Assembly (NCBI GenBank): GCA_025935735.1
Contig: JAICUS010000215.1
Location: 1-9,099 of the forward strand
Source of the DNA: Solirubrobacteraceae bacterium
Lineage (GTDB): Bacteria; Actinomycetota; Thermoleophilia; Solirubrobacterales; Solirubrobacteraceae
Direction: 5' to 3'
Length of the DNA stretch: 9,099 bases
The notes below the pieces were generated by a model. It was not told where the DNA came from. It did not search any database and worked only from the letters and a program-made list of their open reading frames with translations. Shown here in pieces: positions 1-6,630 of the stretch. Within the stretch, counting starts at the first letter, position 1; each line of letters begins with the position of its first letter. Made by a program: the position numbers and the translations under genes.

Positions 1-83
1 ACGAGCAGCTTGTGCGAGAGCGCCTCGGCGTCGGCGGGCGGCTGCTTCTCGGTGGGCAGGAGGTACTGGCTCAGGCGCGTCAT
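1..83 (-). CDS. proS: Prolyl-tRNA synthetase, N-terminal fragment (runs off left edge)
   Basis: Only the first 27 codons and two bases of the next are present, read leftward from an ATG whose complement lies at 81-83. The peptide begins MTRLSQYLLPTEKQPPADAE and continues ALSHKLL. This matches the very conserved start of bacterial-type class II prolyl-tRNA synthetase: an R-x-S-Q-Y-L-L-P/S-T opening, then P-A-D-A-E and S-H-(K/Q)-L, which in E. coli reads [24 protein letters not shown]. The enzyme charges tRNA-Pro with proline in the cytoplasm. The catalytic domain and any editing insertion lie outside the window. No strong Shine-Dalgarno precedes the ATG; a weak AGGCTC-like stretch is the best candidate. 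It is divergent from the superoxide dismutase gene and on the same strand as ispG further right. The identification rests on about 27 residues, but the motif is distinctive. Confidence 0.85.
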   Translation of the reverse strand, partial: MTRLSQYLLPTEKQPPADAEALSHKLL

Positions 84-160
84 GCGGGCGCAGAGCCTAG
101 TGGCACATGCGTGGTGATAGAACGCTCCCAGCAAGGTTCGAAGCCCATCCGGAGGTGCCG
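84..160. promoter_or_regulatory. Divergent proS/sodA spacer
   Basis: These 77 bases separate two divergent genes, so they should hold a promoter for each. On the plus strand the only clear signal is GGAGG at 151-155, five bases before the ATG at 161, a good ribosome binding site that fixes the dismutase start. On the minus strand a weak TTCGAA - 17 bases - TATCAC arrangement could serve proS, but each hexamer is a poor match and I would not rely on it. I see no operator-like palindrome. Confidence 0.4.
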
Positions 161-766
161 ATGGCGTACGAAGTTCCGCCGCTGCCATACGACTACGACG
201 CGTTGGAGCCGCACATCGACGAGCAGACGATGCGGATCCACCACGACAAGCACCATCAGGCCTACGTCGACAAGGCGAACGCCGCCCTCGACGGGACCGA
301 CTGGGACGGCAAGCCCATCGAGGACGTCCTGGGGAGCCTCGACTCGCTGCCGGCCGACAAGCAGACCGCGGTGCGCAACCACGGCGGCGGCCACTACAAC
401 CACACGCTGTTCTGGGAGTCGATGTCGCCCGACGGCGGCGGCGAGCCCGGCGGCGCGCTGCTGGAGGCGATCAACAGCGCCTTCGGCTCCTTCGACGAGC
501 TCAAGCAGAAGATGAACGCCACCGGCGCCGCCCAGTTCGGCTCCGGCTGGGCCTGGCTGGTCCACGACGGCTCCGGGCTGGCGGTGGTCGGCTCGGCCAA
601 CCAGGACAACCCGATCTCCAAGGGCCAGACGCCGCTGCTGGGCGTCGACGTGTGGGAGCACGCCTACTACCTCAAGTACCAGAACAAGCGCCCCGACTAC
701 CTCCAGGCCTGGTGGAACACCGTGGACTGGAACAAGGTGGCTGAGCGCTTCGCGGCCGTGTCGTAA
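161..766 (+). CDS. sodA: Superoxide dismutase, Mn-type of the Fe/Mn family
   Basis: The 201-residue protein is normal length for the Fe/Mn superoxide dismutase family, which converts superoxide to oxygen and hydrogen peroxide. The opening [16 protein letters not shown] is the family signature. Expected metal ligands are His27 (in IHHDKHH), His81 (in [10 protein letters not shown]), Asp163 and His167 (in DVWEHAYY). The GGHYNH segment with Gly77 and Gln148 in SANQDNP is the pattern of manganese enzymes; iron enzymes usually carry Gln at the first place and Ala-Gly at the second. Cambialistic use cannot be excluded. There is no signal peptide, so it is cytoplasmic. The frame is open back to an ATG at 107, but family alignment and the GGAGG at 151-155 favour 161. 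It is probably transcribed alone, with possible readthrough into the next gene 39 bases on. The metal preference is inferred from sequence. Confidence 0.96.
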   Translation: MAYEVPPLPYDYDALEPHIDEQTMRIHHDKHHQAYVDKANAALDGTDWDGKPIEDVLGSLDSLPADKQTAVRNHGGGHYNHTLFWESMSPDGGGEPGGALLEAINSAFGSFDELKQKMNATGAAQFGSGWAWLVHDGSGLAVVGSANQDNPISKGQTPLLGVDVWEHAYYLKYQNKRPDYLQAWWNTVDWNKVAERFAAVS

Positions 767-768
767 GC

Positions 769-795
769 CACCCGACCGCAACTCCCGTCCGGGTG
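769..795 (+). other. Weak hairpin after sodA
   Basis: CACCCG (769-774) can pair with CGGGTG (790-795), leaving a 15-base loop. A competing pairing of CCGCA (776-780) with TGCGG (794-798) is also possible. The structure is short, has no T-tract, and lies within the 39-base gap before the next start codon. It may be a weak terminator, part of the leader of the next gene, or chance in GC-rich DNA. Confidence 0.2.
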
Positions 796-805
796 CGGCG
801 TTGGA

Positions 806-2311
806 ATGTCTCTGATGACTCAGACACGACGACGCCGCGCCGCGCGGGTCCTTGCGGCGGCTGCGGTCCTCGCCGCGTTGCCTGCTGCCAGCGCCCACGC
901 GTCGACCAATCAGCGGTCGATCATCCAGGACGACCGGCACCTCCTGCTGATGGGGTCCGACGTCCAGGCGCAGTACCTCAACGATGCCCAGGCGCTGGGC
1001 GCCGACATCGTGCGGGCCAACGTGGCATGGGCGAAGTTCGCCCCCAAGCCACGCAGCAAGAAGCGGCCCAAGCACTTCAACGGGGCCAACCCGAAGGCCT
1101 ACGGCAAGCGGCTCGCCATCCTCGATTCCCTGGTGTCCGCCGCGCAGGCGCGCGGGCTGCAGGTGCTGCTCACCCCCACGGGCCCAGGCCCCAAGTGGGC
1201 GTCGCGCTGCGCGCACAAGACCTCGACCTGCAAGCCGTCCTCCACCGAGTTCGGCCGCTTCGTGCGGGCGCTGGGCAAGCGCTATCGCAGCGTGAAGCTG
1301 TGGTCGATCTGGAACGAGCCGAACCTGAAGGCCTGGCTGAGCCCGCAGTACACGGCGCGCGGCAGCCACCCGGTGCTCGAGTCGGCCGTGCTGTACCGGT
1401 CGCTGGCCCGCTCGGCCATCGCCGCGCTGCGCGCGACCGGCCACAAGCGGCACACGATCCTGCTGGGCGAGACGGCCCCGGTGGGCCTCGACCCCGCGGT
1501 CTGCAACCTGCGCCCGTCGCGGTCGCGCCCGGGCTGCATCTCCAGGCGCCCGAGCTCGCGCCCCGAGGACTTCCTGCGCGCGCTGTTCTGTCTCAAGAGC
1601 AACGGCCACAGCCTGACCGGCTCGGCGCGGCGCGATGAGCACTGCACCGGCCACTACTCCAAGTTCCGGGTCAGCGGCTTCGCCCATCACCCGTACACCA
1701 GCGGGGCCGCGCAGCCGCCGCTGTCGCGCCCGAGTGCGCACAACATCACGATCGCGGTGACGTCGCGGCTCACGCGGCTGCTCGACCAGGCCGGCCGGCG
1801 GGGGCGCATCCCCTCGAAGCTCCCGATCTACTTCACCGAGAACGGCTGGCAGACCAACCCGCCGGACCGCACGTTCGGCGTCTCGTTCGCCCAGCAGGCG
1901 GCCTACATGAACCAGTCCGACTGGATCTCCTACCGCAACCGGCGGGTCAGGTCCGTCTCGCAGTACGAGATCGTCGACGATCCGCTCAACGCGGCCTTCC
2001 AGACTGGTGTCCGGCTTGCAGACGGCACGCCGAAGCCCTCCTATGATGCATACCGGCTGCCGATCTGGGTCTCGGGCAAGGGGTCAAAGGCGAAGGTGTA
2101 CGGCCAGGTGCGCCCGGCCGCCGACTCGACGCCACAGACCGTGGAGATCCAGCACGCGGCCGGGGCCGGCTCCGCCTTCCAGACGGTGCAGACGGTGACG
2201 GTGAGCTCGAAGAAGGGACAGTTCACCCAGCCGGTCCCCAACCAGGGCGGGCTCTGGCGCCTGCGCTGGAACGGAATCGTGTCCCGTGAAGCGGAGGTGG
2301 CGCCACGATGA
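806..2311 (+). CDS. Secreted clan GH-A glycoside hydrolase-like protein (first of a tandem pair)
   Basis: The 501-residue protein begins with a Sec-type signal peptide: a run of four Arg (8-11), a hydrophobic core at about 15-25, and a likely cleavage after A-H-A at 32. The body looks like a TIM-barrel glycosidase of clan GH-A (the GH5/GH39 style, which includes exopolysaccharide hydrolases such as PslG). WNEPN places the acid/base candidate at Glu171, and YFTENGW places the nucleophile candidate at Glu345. GPGPKW lies at 126-131 and an H-H-P-Y segment after residue 290. A C-terminal beta-rich region, probably Ig- or FN3-like, starts near 425 with VYGQVRP at 431-437. Cysteines 135/142, 233/244 and 262/280 could form disulfides outside the cell. 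The start at 806 gives the signal peptide its full length, but only a weak TTGGA precedes it; Met4 (815) is an alternative. The stop overlaps the next start (ATGA), so the two paralogues are probably co-translated. The substrate is unknown, and I cannot assign a numbered GH family by eye. Confidence 0.75.
   Translation: MSLMTQTRRRRAARVLAAAAVLAALPAASAHASTNQRSIIQDDRHLLLMGSDVQAQYLNDAQALGADIVRANVAWAKFAPKPRSKKRPKHFNGANPKAYGKRLAILDSLVSAAQARGLQVLLTPTGPGPKWASRCAHKTSTCKPSSTEFGRFVRALGKRYRSVKLWSIWNEPNLKAWLSPQYTARGSHPVLESAVLYRSLARSAIAALRATGHKRHTILLGETAPVGLDPAVCNLRPSRSRPGCISRRPSSRPEDFLRALFCLKSNGHSLTGSARRDEHCTGHYSKFRVSGFAHHPYTSGAAQPPLSRPSAHNITIAVTSRLTRLLDQAGRRGRIPSKLPIYFTENGWQTNPPDRTFGVSFAQQAAYMNQSDWISYRNRRVRSVSQYEIVDDPLNAAFQTGVRLADGTPKPSYDAYRLPIWVSGKGSKAKVYGQVRPAADSTPQTVEIQHAAGAGSAFQTVQTVTVSSKKGQFTQPVPNQGGLWRLRWNGIVSREAEVAPR
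2293..2300 (+). promoter_or_regulatory. Ribosome binding site for the second glycosidase
   Basis: GGAGGTGG lies inside the end of the upstream gene, about 8-10 bases before the ATG at 2308. It supports that start and indicates reinitiation or coupled translation across the ATGA overlap at 2308-2311. Confidence 0.75.
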
Positions 2312-3852
2312 GGCTCGCTCGCATCCTGATCCTGATTGCAACCACGGCGGCAGCCGTGCTGGCCGCGACCGCGCCGGCGCGCGCGGCGCTGCTGGAAACC
2401 GACATCGAGGACGAGCGTTTGCTGCTCTCAGGCAGCATCGAGGGCCCGTTCGCGGCCGCGCAGTGGAACCAGCTCGGGATCAAGTCCGTGCGGGTCCAGG
2501 CGCACTGGTGGGAGATCGCCCCCGACGGGCGCAGCACCCACAAGCCCAGGGGCTTCGACGCCTCGGACCCGAACGCGCCCGGCTACAACTGGGGCCCGGT
2601 CGACCACTCGGTCGCCGTGGTGGTGGCCGCCGGGATGAAGCCGATGCTGACGATCACCGGGCCCGGCCCGGTGTGGGCGAGCTCCTCGCCGCGCCGGCAC
2701 AACATCTACTACAAGCCCAAGCCGTCGGAGTTCGCGCGCTTCGCCACCGCGGCGGCCAAGCGCTACGGCGCGATGGTCGACCGCTACCTGATCTACAACG
2801 AGCCCAACCAGAAGGGCTGGCTGCAGCCGCAGTGGTCCTGCCACAAGCGCCGCCACCACAAGCGCCACTGCTCGCCGGTGTCGCCGAACCTCTACCGCGA
2901 CCTGGTGCGCGCGGCCGTGCCGGCCGTCCACAGGGCCGACCCGCGCAGCGAGGCCGTGATCGGCGAGCTCGCCCCGGTGGGCAACCGGGCGATCTCCAAC
3001 AACACGCCGATGGCGCCGCTGCCGTTCCTGCGCCAGATGGGCTGCGTCAACAGCCGCTACCACCACATCCGCTCGGGCTCCTGCAAGCACTTCCACGCGG
3101 CCACGGGCGACAGCTTCGGCTATCACCCGCACCCGAAGAAGCTCGCGCCCGACAAGGCCAACCGGGACCGCGACGACGCCCAGTTCGGCGACTTCAAGCG
3201 GCTCTTCCACGCGCTGGACAAGCTCAGCCGCGGGCGCCGGATCAAGCCCACCAAGGGGCACACGTTCAAGATCCGGCTGACCGAGTTCGGCTATGAGACC
3301 AACCCGCCGGACCGCTCCAACGGGATCTCGCGGTCGCTGCAGAACCGCTACCTGCAGCAGGCCACCTACATCGCCTGGAAGACGCGCCGCATCGAGAGCG
3401 TGAACTTCTACGGCTGGGAGGACGAGCCGACGCGCAACCTGGGCCGGGGCGCGAACCGCTACGGCAACTACCAGACCGGCCTCAAGACGGTCACGGGCAA
3501 GGACAAGCCGGCGCTCAGCACGTTCGCCGCGCCGTTCGTGATCGACTTCCCCAAGCACCGCAAGACCGGGCTGTTCTGGGGCCAGGTGCGGCCGGACTCG
3601 ACGCGCAAGGTGACCATCCAGATCCGCAAGCGTCACTCGCGGACGTGGCGGAACCTCGTCAGCGTCCGCACGCGCTCGGACGGCACCTGGTCGCGCCGCA
3701 CGCGGGTGTCCTCGACGTCGTCGTACCGCTACTCGTGGACGCCGGCGCCGAGCGGCCTGGTGACGTCGCCGGCACCGGAGTTCTCGGGCGTCGTGAACAT
3801 GGCGAGCGCCCGCAGGCAGCACAGCCCGCTCAAGGCGGCCTCCGCGAAGTGA
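2308..3852 (+). CDS. Secreted clan GH-A glycoside hydrolase-like protein (second of a tandem pair)
   Basis: This 514-residue paralogue of the preceding gene starts with a signal peptide (hydrophobic 6-22, likely cleavage after A-R-A at 26). The same landmarks appear in the same order: GPGPVW at 118-123, the acid/base candidate Glu165 in IYNEPN, GELAPVG, a Y-H-P-H segment, the nucleophile candidate Glu326 in RLTEFGY, and T-N-P-P-D-R at 331-336. The spacing from the second glutamate to T-N-P-P-D-R is identical in both proteins. FWGQVRP (423-429) opens a C-terminal beta-rich domain like that of the partner. Differences are Tyr for Trp before the acid/base N-E-P-N, Phe-Gly-Tyr for Asn-Gly-Trp after the nucleophile, and a very basic loop between Cys178 and Cys188. 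Cys246/Cys259 correspond to a cysteine pair in the partner. The protein should be exported and act on an extracellular or wall polysaccharide. The pair looks like an old duplication with diverged specificity. Substrate and GH family number are not determined. Confidence 0.75.
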   Translation: MRLARILILIATTAAAVLAATAPARAALLETDIEDERLLLSGSIEGPFAAAQWNQLGIKSVRVQAHWWEIAPDGRSTHKPRGFDASDPNAPGYNWGPVDHSVAVVVAAGMKPMLTITGPGPVWASSSPRRHNIYYKPKPSEFARFATAAAKRYGAMVDRYLIYNEPNQKGWLQPQWSCHKRRHHKRHCSPVSPNLYRDLVRAAVPAVHRADPRSEAVIGELAPVGNRAISNNTPMAPLPFLRQMGCVNSRYHHIRSGSCKHFHAATGDSFGYHPHPKKLAPDKANRDRDDAQFGDFKRLFHALDKLSRGRRIKPTKGHTFKIRLTEFGYETNPPDRSNGISRSLQNRYLQQATYIAWKTRRIESVNFYGWEDEPTRNLGRGANRYGNYQTGLKTVTGKDKPALSTFAAPFVIDFPKHRKTGLFWGQVRPDSTRKVTIQIRKRHSRTWRNLVSVRTRSDGTWSRRTRVSSTSSYRYSWTPAPSGLVTSPAPEFSGVVNMASARRQHSPLKAASAK

Positions 3853-3858
3853 GCGCGA

Positions 3859-3889
3859 GCGGCGGGGCCGGCGTCTCCGGCCCCGCCGC
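3859..3889 (+). terminator. GC-rich hairpin after the glycosidase pair
   Basis: A perfect 13-bp stem (3859-3871 with 3877-3889; core GGCGGGGCCGG / CCGGCCCCGCC) closes a five-base CGTCT loop, seven bases after the TGA of the second glycosidase gene. No T-tract follows. Hairpins without a T-run are common in high-GC actinobacteria, so it may terminate, attenuate or protect the upstream mRNA. It marks the only break between the glycosidase pair and the acyltransferase-deacetylase pair. Confidence 0.6.
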
Positions 3890-3910
3890 CCGCCATCCTG
3901 TACGGCGCGC

Positions 3911-5893
3911 ATGACCGCGCCGCCCCTTCACCGCTCCGCGCTGCGCCCCGAGATCCAGGCGCTGCGCGCCGTCGCCGTGGCCGTCGTGGTCGTCTGCCAC
4001 TTCTGGCCGGGCGTGCTGCCCGGCGGGTTCGTCGGCGTCGACGTGTTCTTCGTCATCTCCGGCTTCCTGATCTCGTCGCAGCTGCTGCGCGAGGCCGGGG
4101 CGACCGGCCGGGTGCGGCTGGCGGCCTTCTGGGCGCGCCGCGCGCGGCGGATCCTGCCGGCGGCGCTGCTCGTGCTGGCGCTGTGCGCCGCGGCCACGCT
4201 GACGCTCGTGCCGGCCGTCGACCGGCCGGGCTTCTTGGCCCAGGTGCGGGCGAGCGCGTTCTACGTGGAGAACTGGCAGCTCGCCCACGACGCGGTCGAC
4301 TACTTCGCGGCCTCCGACGCCATCTCGCCCGTCCAGCACTACTGGTCGCTGTCCGTGGAGGAGCAGTTCTACCTCGTCTGGCCGGTGCTGATCCTCGCCG
4401 CGGCGGCGGTCCACCGGCGGGCGATCGGCCCCGCGCTGGCGCTGGTCACGGCGGCGAGCCTCGTCTGGTCGCTGCACGACACGGCGGCGAACCCGGCGGC
4501 GGCGTACTTCGTCACCCCCACGCGCGCCTGGGAGTTCGGGCTCGGCGGGCTGCTGGCGCTGCTCGCGCCGCGCCGCGGCCCGGCGGCGCTGGCCTGGGCG
4601 GGCCTGGCGGCGATCGCCTTCGCGGCGGTCGCGTTCAGCGGGCAGACCGCGTTCCCCGGCTACGCGGCGCTGCTGCCGGTGCTGGGGGCGGCCGCCGTCA
4701 TCGCCGCCGGGGCGCCCATCCGCCTGCTCGCCGTCCGGCCCGTGCAGTGGCTCGGCGACGTGTCCTACGGCGTCTACCTGTGGCACTGGCCGCTGCTCAT
4801 CCTGGCCCCCTACGTGCTCGCCGTCCCCCGGGCGGCGCTGCTGGCGCTGACGCTGCTGCTGGCGCATGTCAGCAAGCGCTGGGTGGAGGACCCGGTGCGC
4901 CGCGGCCGCCCGCTGCTCGCGCGGCCGCCGCGCTGGACGCTGGTGCCGGCCGCCGCGGCCATGGCGCTGGTGATCGGCGCGACCGCCGCCGGGACGTGGC
5001 AGACCAACCACGACGTGGCGGTGGCCCAGCGGGCCTCGCAGGTCGTGCTCTCGCACCGGCCGCGCTGCTTCGGCGCGGCCGCCCGCGCACCGGGCCGGCC
5101 GTGCGTGAACCGGGCGCTGCGGCTGCAGGTCATCCCCACGCCGGCCGAGGCGCGCCTGCGCGGCAACCTGGCCTGCGGGCTGGACCAGTTCGACGGCAAG
5201 CTGCACCTGTGCGGGTTCGGCGTCAAGCCGGCCCGGGCGAAGGAGACGATCGCGCTCGTGGGCGACAGCCACGCCTCGCACTGGCGGGCCGCGCTCGACG
5301 TGGTCGCCCGCCGGCGCGGCTGGGCCGGGATCTCGCTCGCCCACGCCGCCTGCCCGCTGTCGACCACGATCTACGCGGCGCTGCCGGCGTTCCACAGCGC
5401 CGACTGTCTCGCCTGGAACCTCCAGGTCCGCGAGTGGCTGAAGGCGCATCCGGACATCCACACGCTGGTCGTCTCGGCCATCGCCGGCGGCCCGACGTAC
5501 GCGAAGGTGGACGCCGAGGCCGGCTACCTTGCGGCCTGGCGCGATCTGCCGCGCTCGATCACCACGCTCGTGGTCATCCGCGACACGCCGAAGGCCCGGT
5601 TGAGCACCGACGACTGCGTGTCGCGGGCGATGAGCGGCGACCGGCCGGCCGGGATCGCGTGCCGGCTCCCCCGTGCCGGCTCGCTTCCGCCGGACCCCGA
5701 GGTGGCCGCCGCGCAACGGTTGACCGGACGCGGTGTTCGGGTCATCGACATGACCCGGTTCATCTGCGACGCCCGCTGGTGCTACCCGGTCGTCGGCGGC
5801 GCGCTGGTCTACAAGGACGACAACCACCTGACAGAGGTGTACGCGCGCACGCTCGGGCCCTACCTTGACCGGGCGATGCGAGGCGTGCGATGA
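3911..5893 (+). CDS. Membrane O-acyltransferase (acyltransferase-3) fused to a C-terminal SGNH domain, OafA-like
   Basis: The 660-residue protein has the two-part design of OafA-type glycan O-acyltransferases. Residues 12-335 are the multi-pass acyltransferase-3 domain. The opening RPEIQALRAVAV and the R-X10-H motif (Arg19, His30) are the conserved catalytic elements, followed by GGFVGVDVFFVISGFLI, HYWSLSVEEQFYLVWP, a T-R-A-W-E-F-G segment, and SYGVYLWHWPL. A further membrane segment at about 344-361 leads into an extracytoplasmic SGNH domain. That domain has GDSH (nucleophile candidate Ser453) and D-D-N-H (Asp636, His639) as the Asp-x-x-His block. Several cysteines in this part could form disulfides. 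The family moves acyl groups, usually acetyl, across the membrane onto sugar hydroxyls of extracellular polysaccharide or wall glycan. The ATG at 3911 lacks a visible Shine-Dalgarno, but the conserved N-terminal motif begins too soon for a later start. The stop overlaps the deacetylase start (ATGA), suggesting joint action on one polymer. The acceptor glycan is unknown. Confidence 0.92.
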   Translation: MTAPPLHRSALRPEIQALRAVAVAVVVVCHFWPGVLPGGFVGVDVFFVISGFLISSQLLREAGATGRVRLAAFWARRARRILPAALLVLALCAAATLTLVPAVDRPGFLAQVRASAFYVENWQLAHDAVDYFAASDAISPVQHYWSLSVEEQFYLVWPVLILAAAAVHRRAIGPALALVTAASLVWSLHDTAANPAAAYFVTPTRAWEFGLGGLLALLAPRRGPAALAWAGLAAIAFAAVAFSGQTAFPGYAALLPVLGAAAVIAAGAPIRLLAVRPVQWLGDVSYGVYLWHWPLLILAPYVLAVPRAALLALTLLLAHVSKRWVEDPVRRGRPLLARPPRWTLVPAAAAMALVIGATAAGTWQTNHDVAVAQRASQVVLSHRPRCFGAAARAPGRPCVNRALRLQVIPTPAEARLRGNLACGLDQFDGKLHLCGFGVKPARAKETIALVGDSHASHWRAALDVVARRRGWAGISLAHAACPLSTTIYAALPAFHSADCLAWNLQVREWLKAHPDIHTLVVSAIAGGPTYAKVDAEAGYLAAWRDLPRSITTLVVIRDTPKARLSTDDCVSRAMSGDRPAGIACRLPRAGSLPPDPEVAAAQRLTGRGVRVIDMTRFICDARWCYPVVGGALVYKDDNHLTEVYARTLGPYLDRAMRGVR

Positions 5894-6630
5894 CGGCGGC
5901 GATCACGGCGGTGCTGGCGGCGCTCGCGCTCGCCGCGCCCGTCCACGCCTACCGCGGGCCGGTGCCGATCCTCACTTACCACGAGCTGCGGGCGGCGCCG
6001 CCCGCGCCACGTTCGCCTGCGTCCACGAGCCTCTGGGTGCCCGAGGCCCGCTTCGACGCGCAGATGGAGGCGCTGGCCCGGGCCGGCTATCACGGCGTGA
6101 CGCTCAGCCAGGCGTGGGCGGCCTGGCACGGCGGGCCCGCGCTGCCGGCCAAGCCCGTGGTCGTCTCCTTCGACGACGGCTACGCGAGCCAGTACGCCGC
6201 GGCGGGACCGGAGCTGCGCAAGCTCGGCTGGCCGGGCGTGCTGAACCTGGAGACGGCGCGGCTGTCGGCGCCCGGCGGCCTGACCCGCGCCCGTGTGCGC
6301 ACGCTGCTGGCGCACGGCTGGGAGCTCGCGTCGCACACGCTCACCCACCCCGACCTCACCCACGTCGGCCGCGCCCGGCTGGCGCGCGAGGTGGCCGGCT
6401 CGCGGTCGGCGCTGCGGCGGACGTTCGGCGTCCCCGTGCGCTTCTTCTGCTACCCGTACGGCCGCGCCAGCGGCGCCGTGCGGGCGGCGGTGCGGCGCGC
6501 GGGCTACACCGGCGCGACGACCACGCACGCCGGCCTGACGGGCCCGCGGACGAGCCGGTACGCGATGGAGCGGATCGGCGCCGGGCCGCGGGACACGGCG
6601 GCGGAGCTGCTCAGGCGGTTGCGCGGGTGA
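5890..6630 (+). CDS. Secreted polysaccharide deacetylase (NodB/CE4 family)
   Basis: The 246-residue protein has a short signal peptide (hydrophobic 5-16, likely cleavage after V-H-A at 20) and a single NodB homology domain. PILTYHEL opens the fold. SFDDGY gives the general-base and metal-binding aspartates Asp95 and Asp96. SHTLTHP gives metal-ligand histidines His149 and His153. CYPYGR (187-192) corresponds to the R-x-P-Y-G motif, with Cys in place of the usual Arg. The family removes N-acetyl (or O-acetyl) groups from polymers such as peptidoglycan, chitin-like or poly-N-acetylglucosamine chains, using a divalent metal. The ATGA overlap with the acyltransferase and GAGG at 5880-5883 indicate coupled translation. 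Its last 20 bases overlap the ispG stop end on the other strand. The Arg-to-Cys change occurs in extracellular PgaB/IcaB-like members as far as I recall, so activity is still likely. The substrate is unproven. Confidence 0.92.
   Translation: MTAAITAVLAALALAAPVHAYRGPVPILTYHELRAAPPAPRSPASTSLWVPEARFDAQMEALARAGYHGVTLSQAWAAWHGGPALPAKPVVVSFDDGYASQYAAAGPELRKLGWPGVLNLETARLSAPGGLTRARVRTLLAHGWELASHTLTHPDLTHVGRARLAREVAGSRSALRRTFGVPVRFFCYPYGRASGAVRAAVRRAGYTGATTTHAGLTGPRTSRYAMERIGAGPRDTAAELLRRLRG

Noticed and set aside
107..160. Upstream in-frame ATG at 107 as start of superoxide dismutase
   Set aside because: It would add 18 residues absent from the family and has no ribosome binding site, whereas 161 has GGAGG at proper spacing and the conserved N-terminus.
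80..1741. 553-codon open frame on the minus strand across sodA and the first glycosidase gene
   Set aside because: It lies antisense to two well-supported genes. Its product is a low-complexity Arg/Ala/Gly/Val-rich translation with no recognisable motif, as expected from GC-biased third positions on the opposite strand.
2839..2871. Zinc-finger or nucleic-acid-binding reading of the Cys/His/Lys/Arg-rich loop
   Set aside because: The protein has a signal peptide and a glycosidase barrel, and the loop is a short insertion after the acid/base residue, so an intracellular DNA-binding role is unlikely.
2428..3912. 494-codon open frame antisense to the second glycosidase gene
   Set aside because: Arg/Val/Ala-rich shadow of a gene with a signal peptide and catalytic motifs; no coding evidence of its own.
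3830..5827. 665-codon open frame antisense to the acyltransferase
   Set aside because: Long only because stop codons are rare in this GC-rich frame. Its product is repetitive Arg/Gly/Ala/Gln-rich sequence, while the plus strand carries clear acyltransferase-3 and SGNH motifs.
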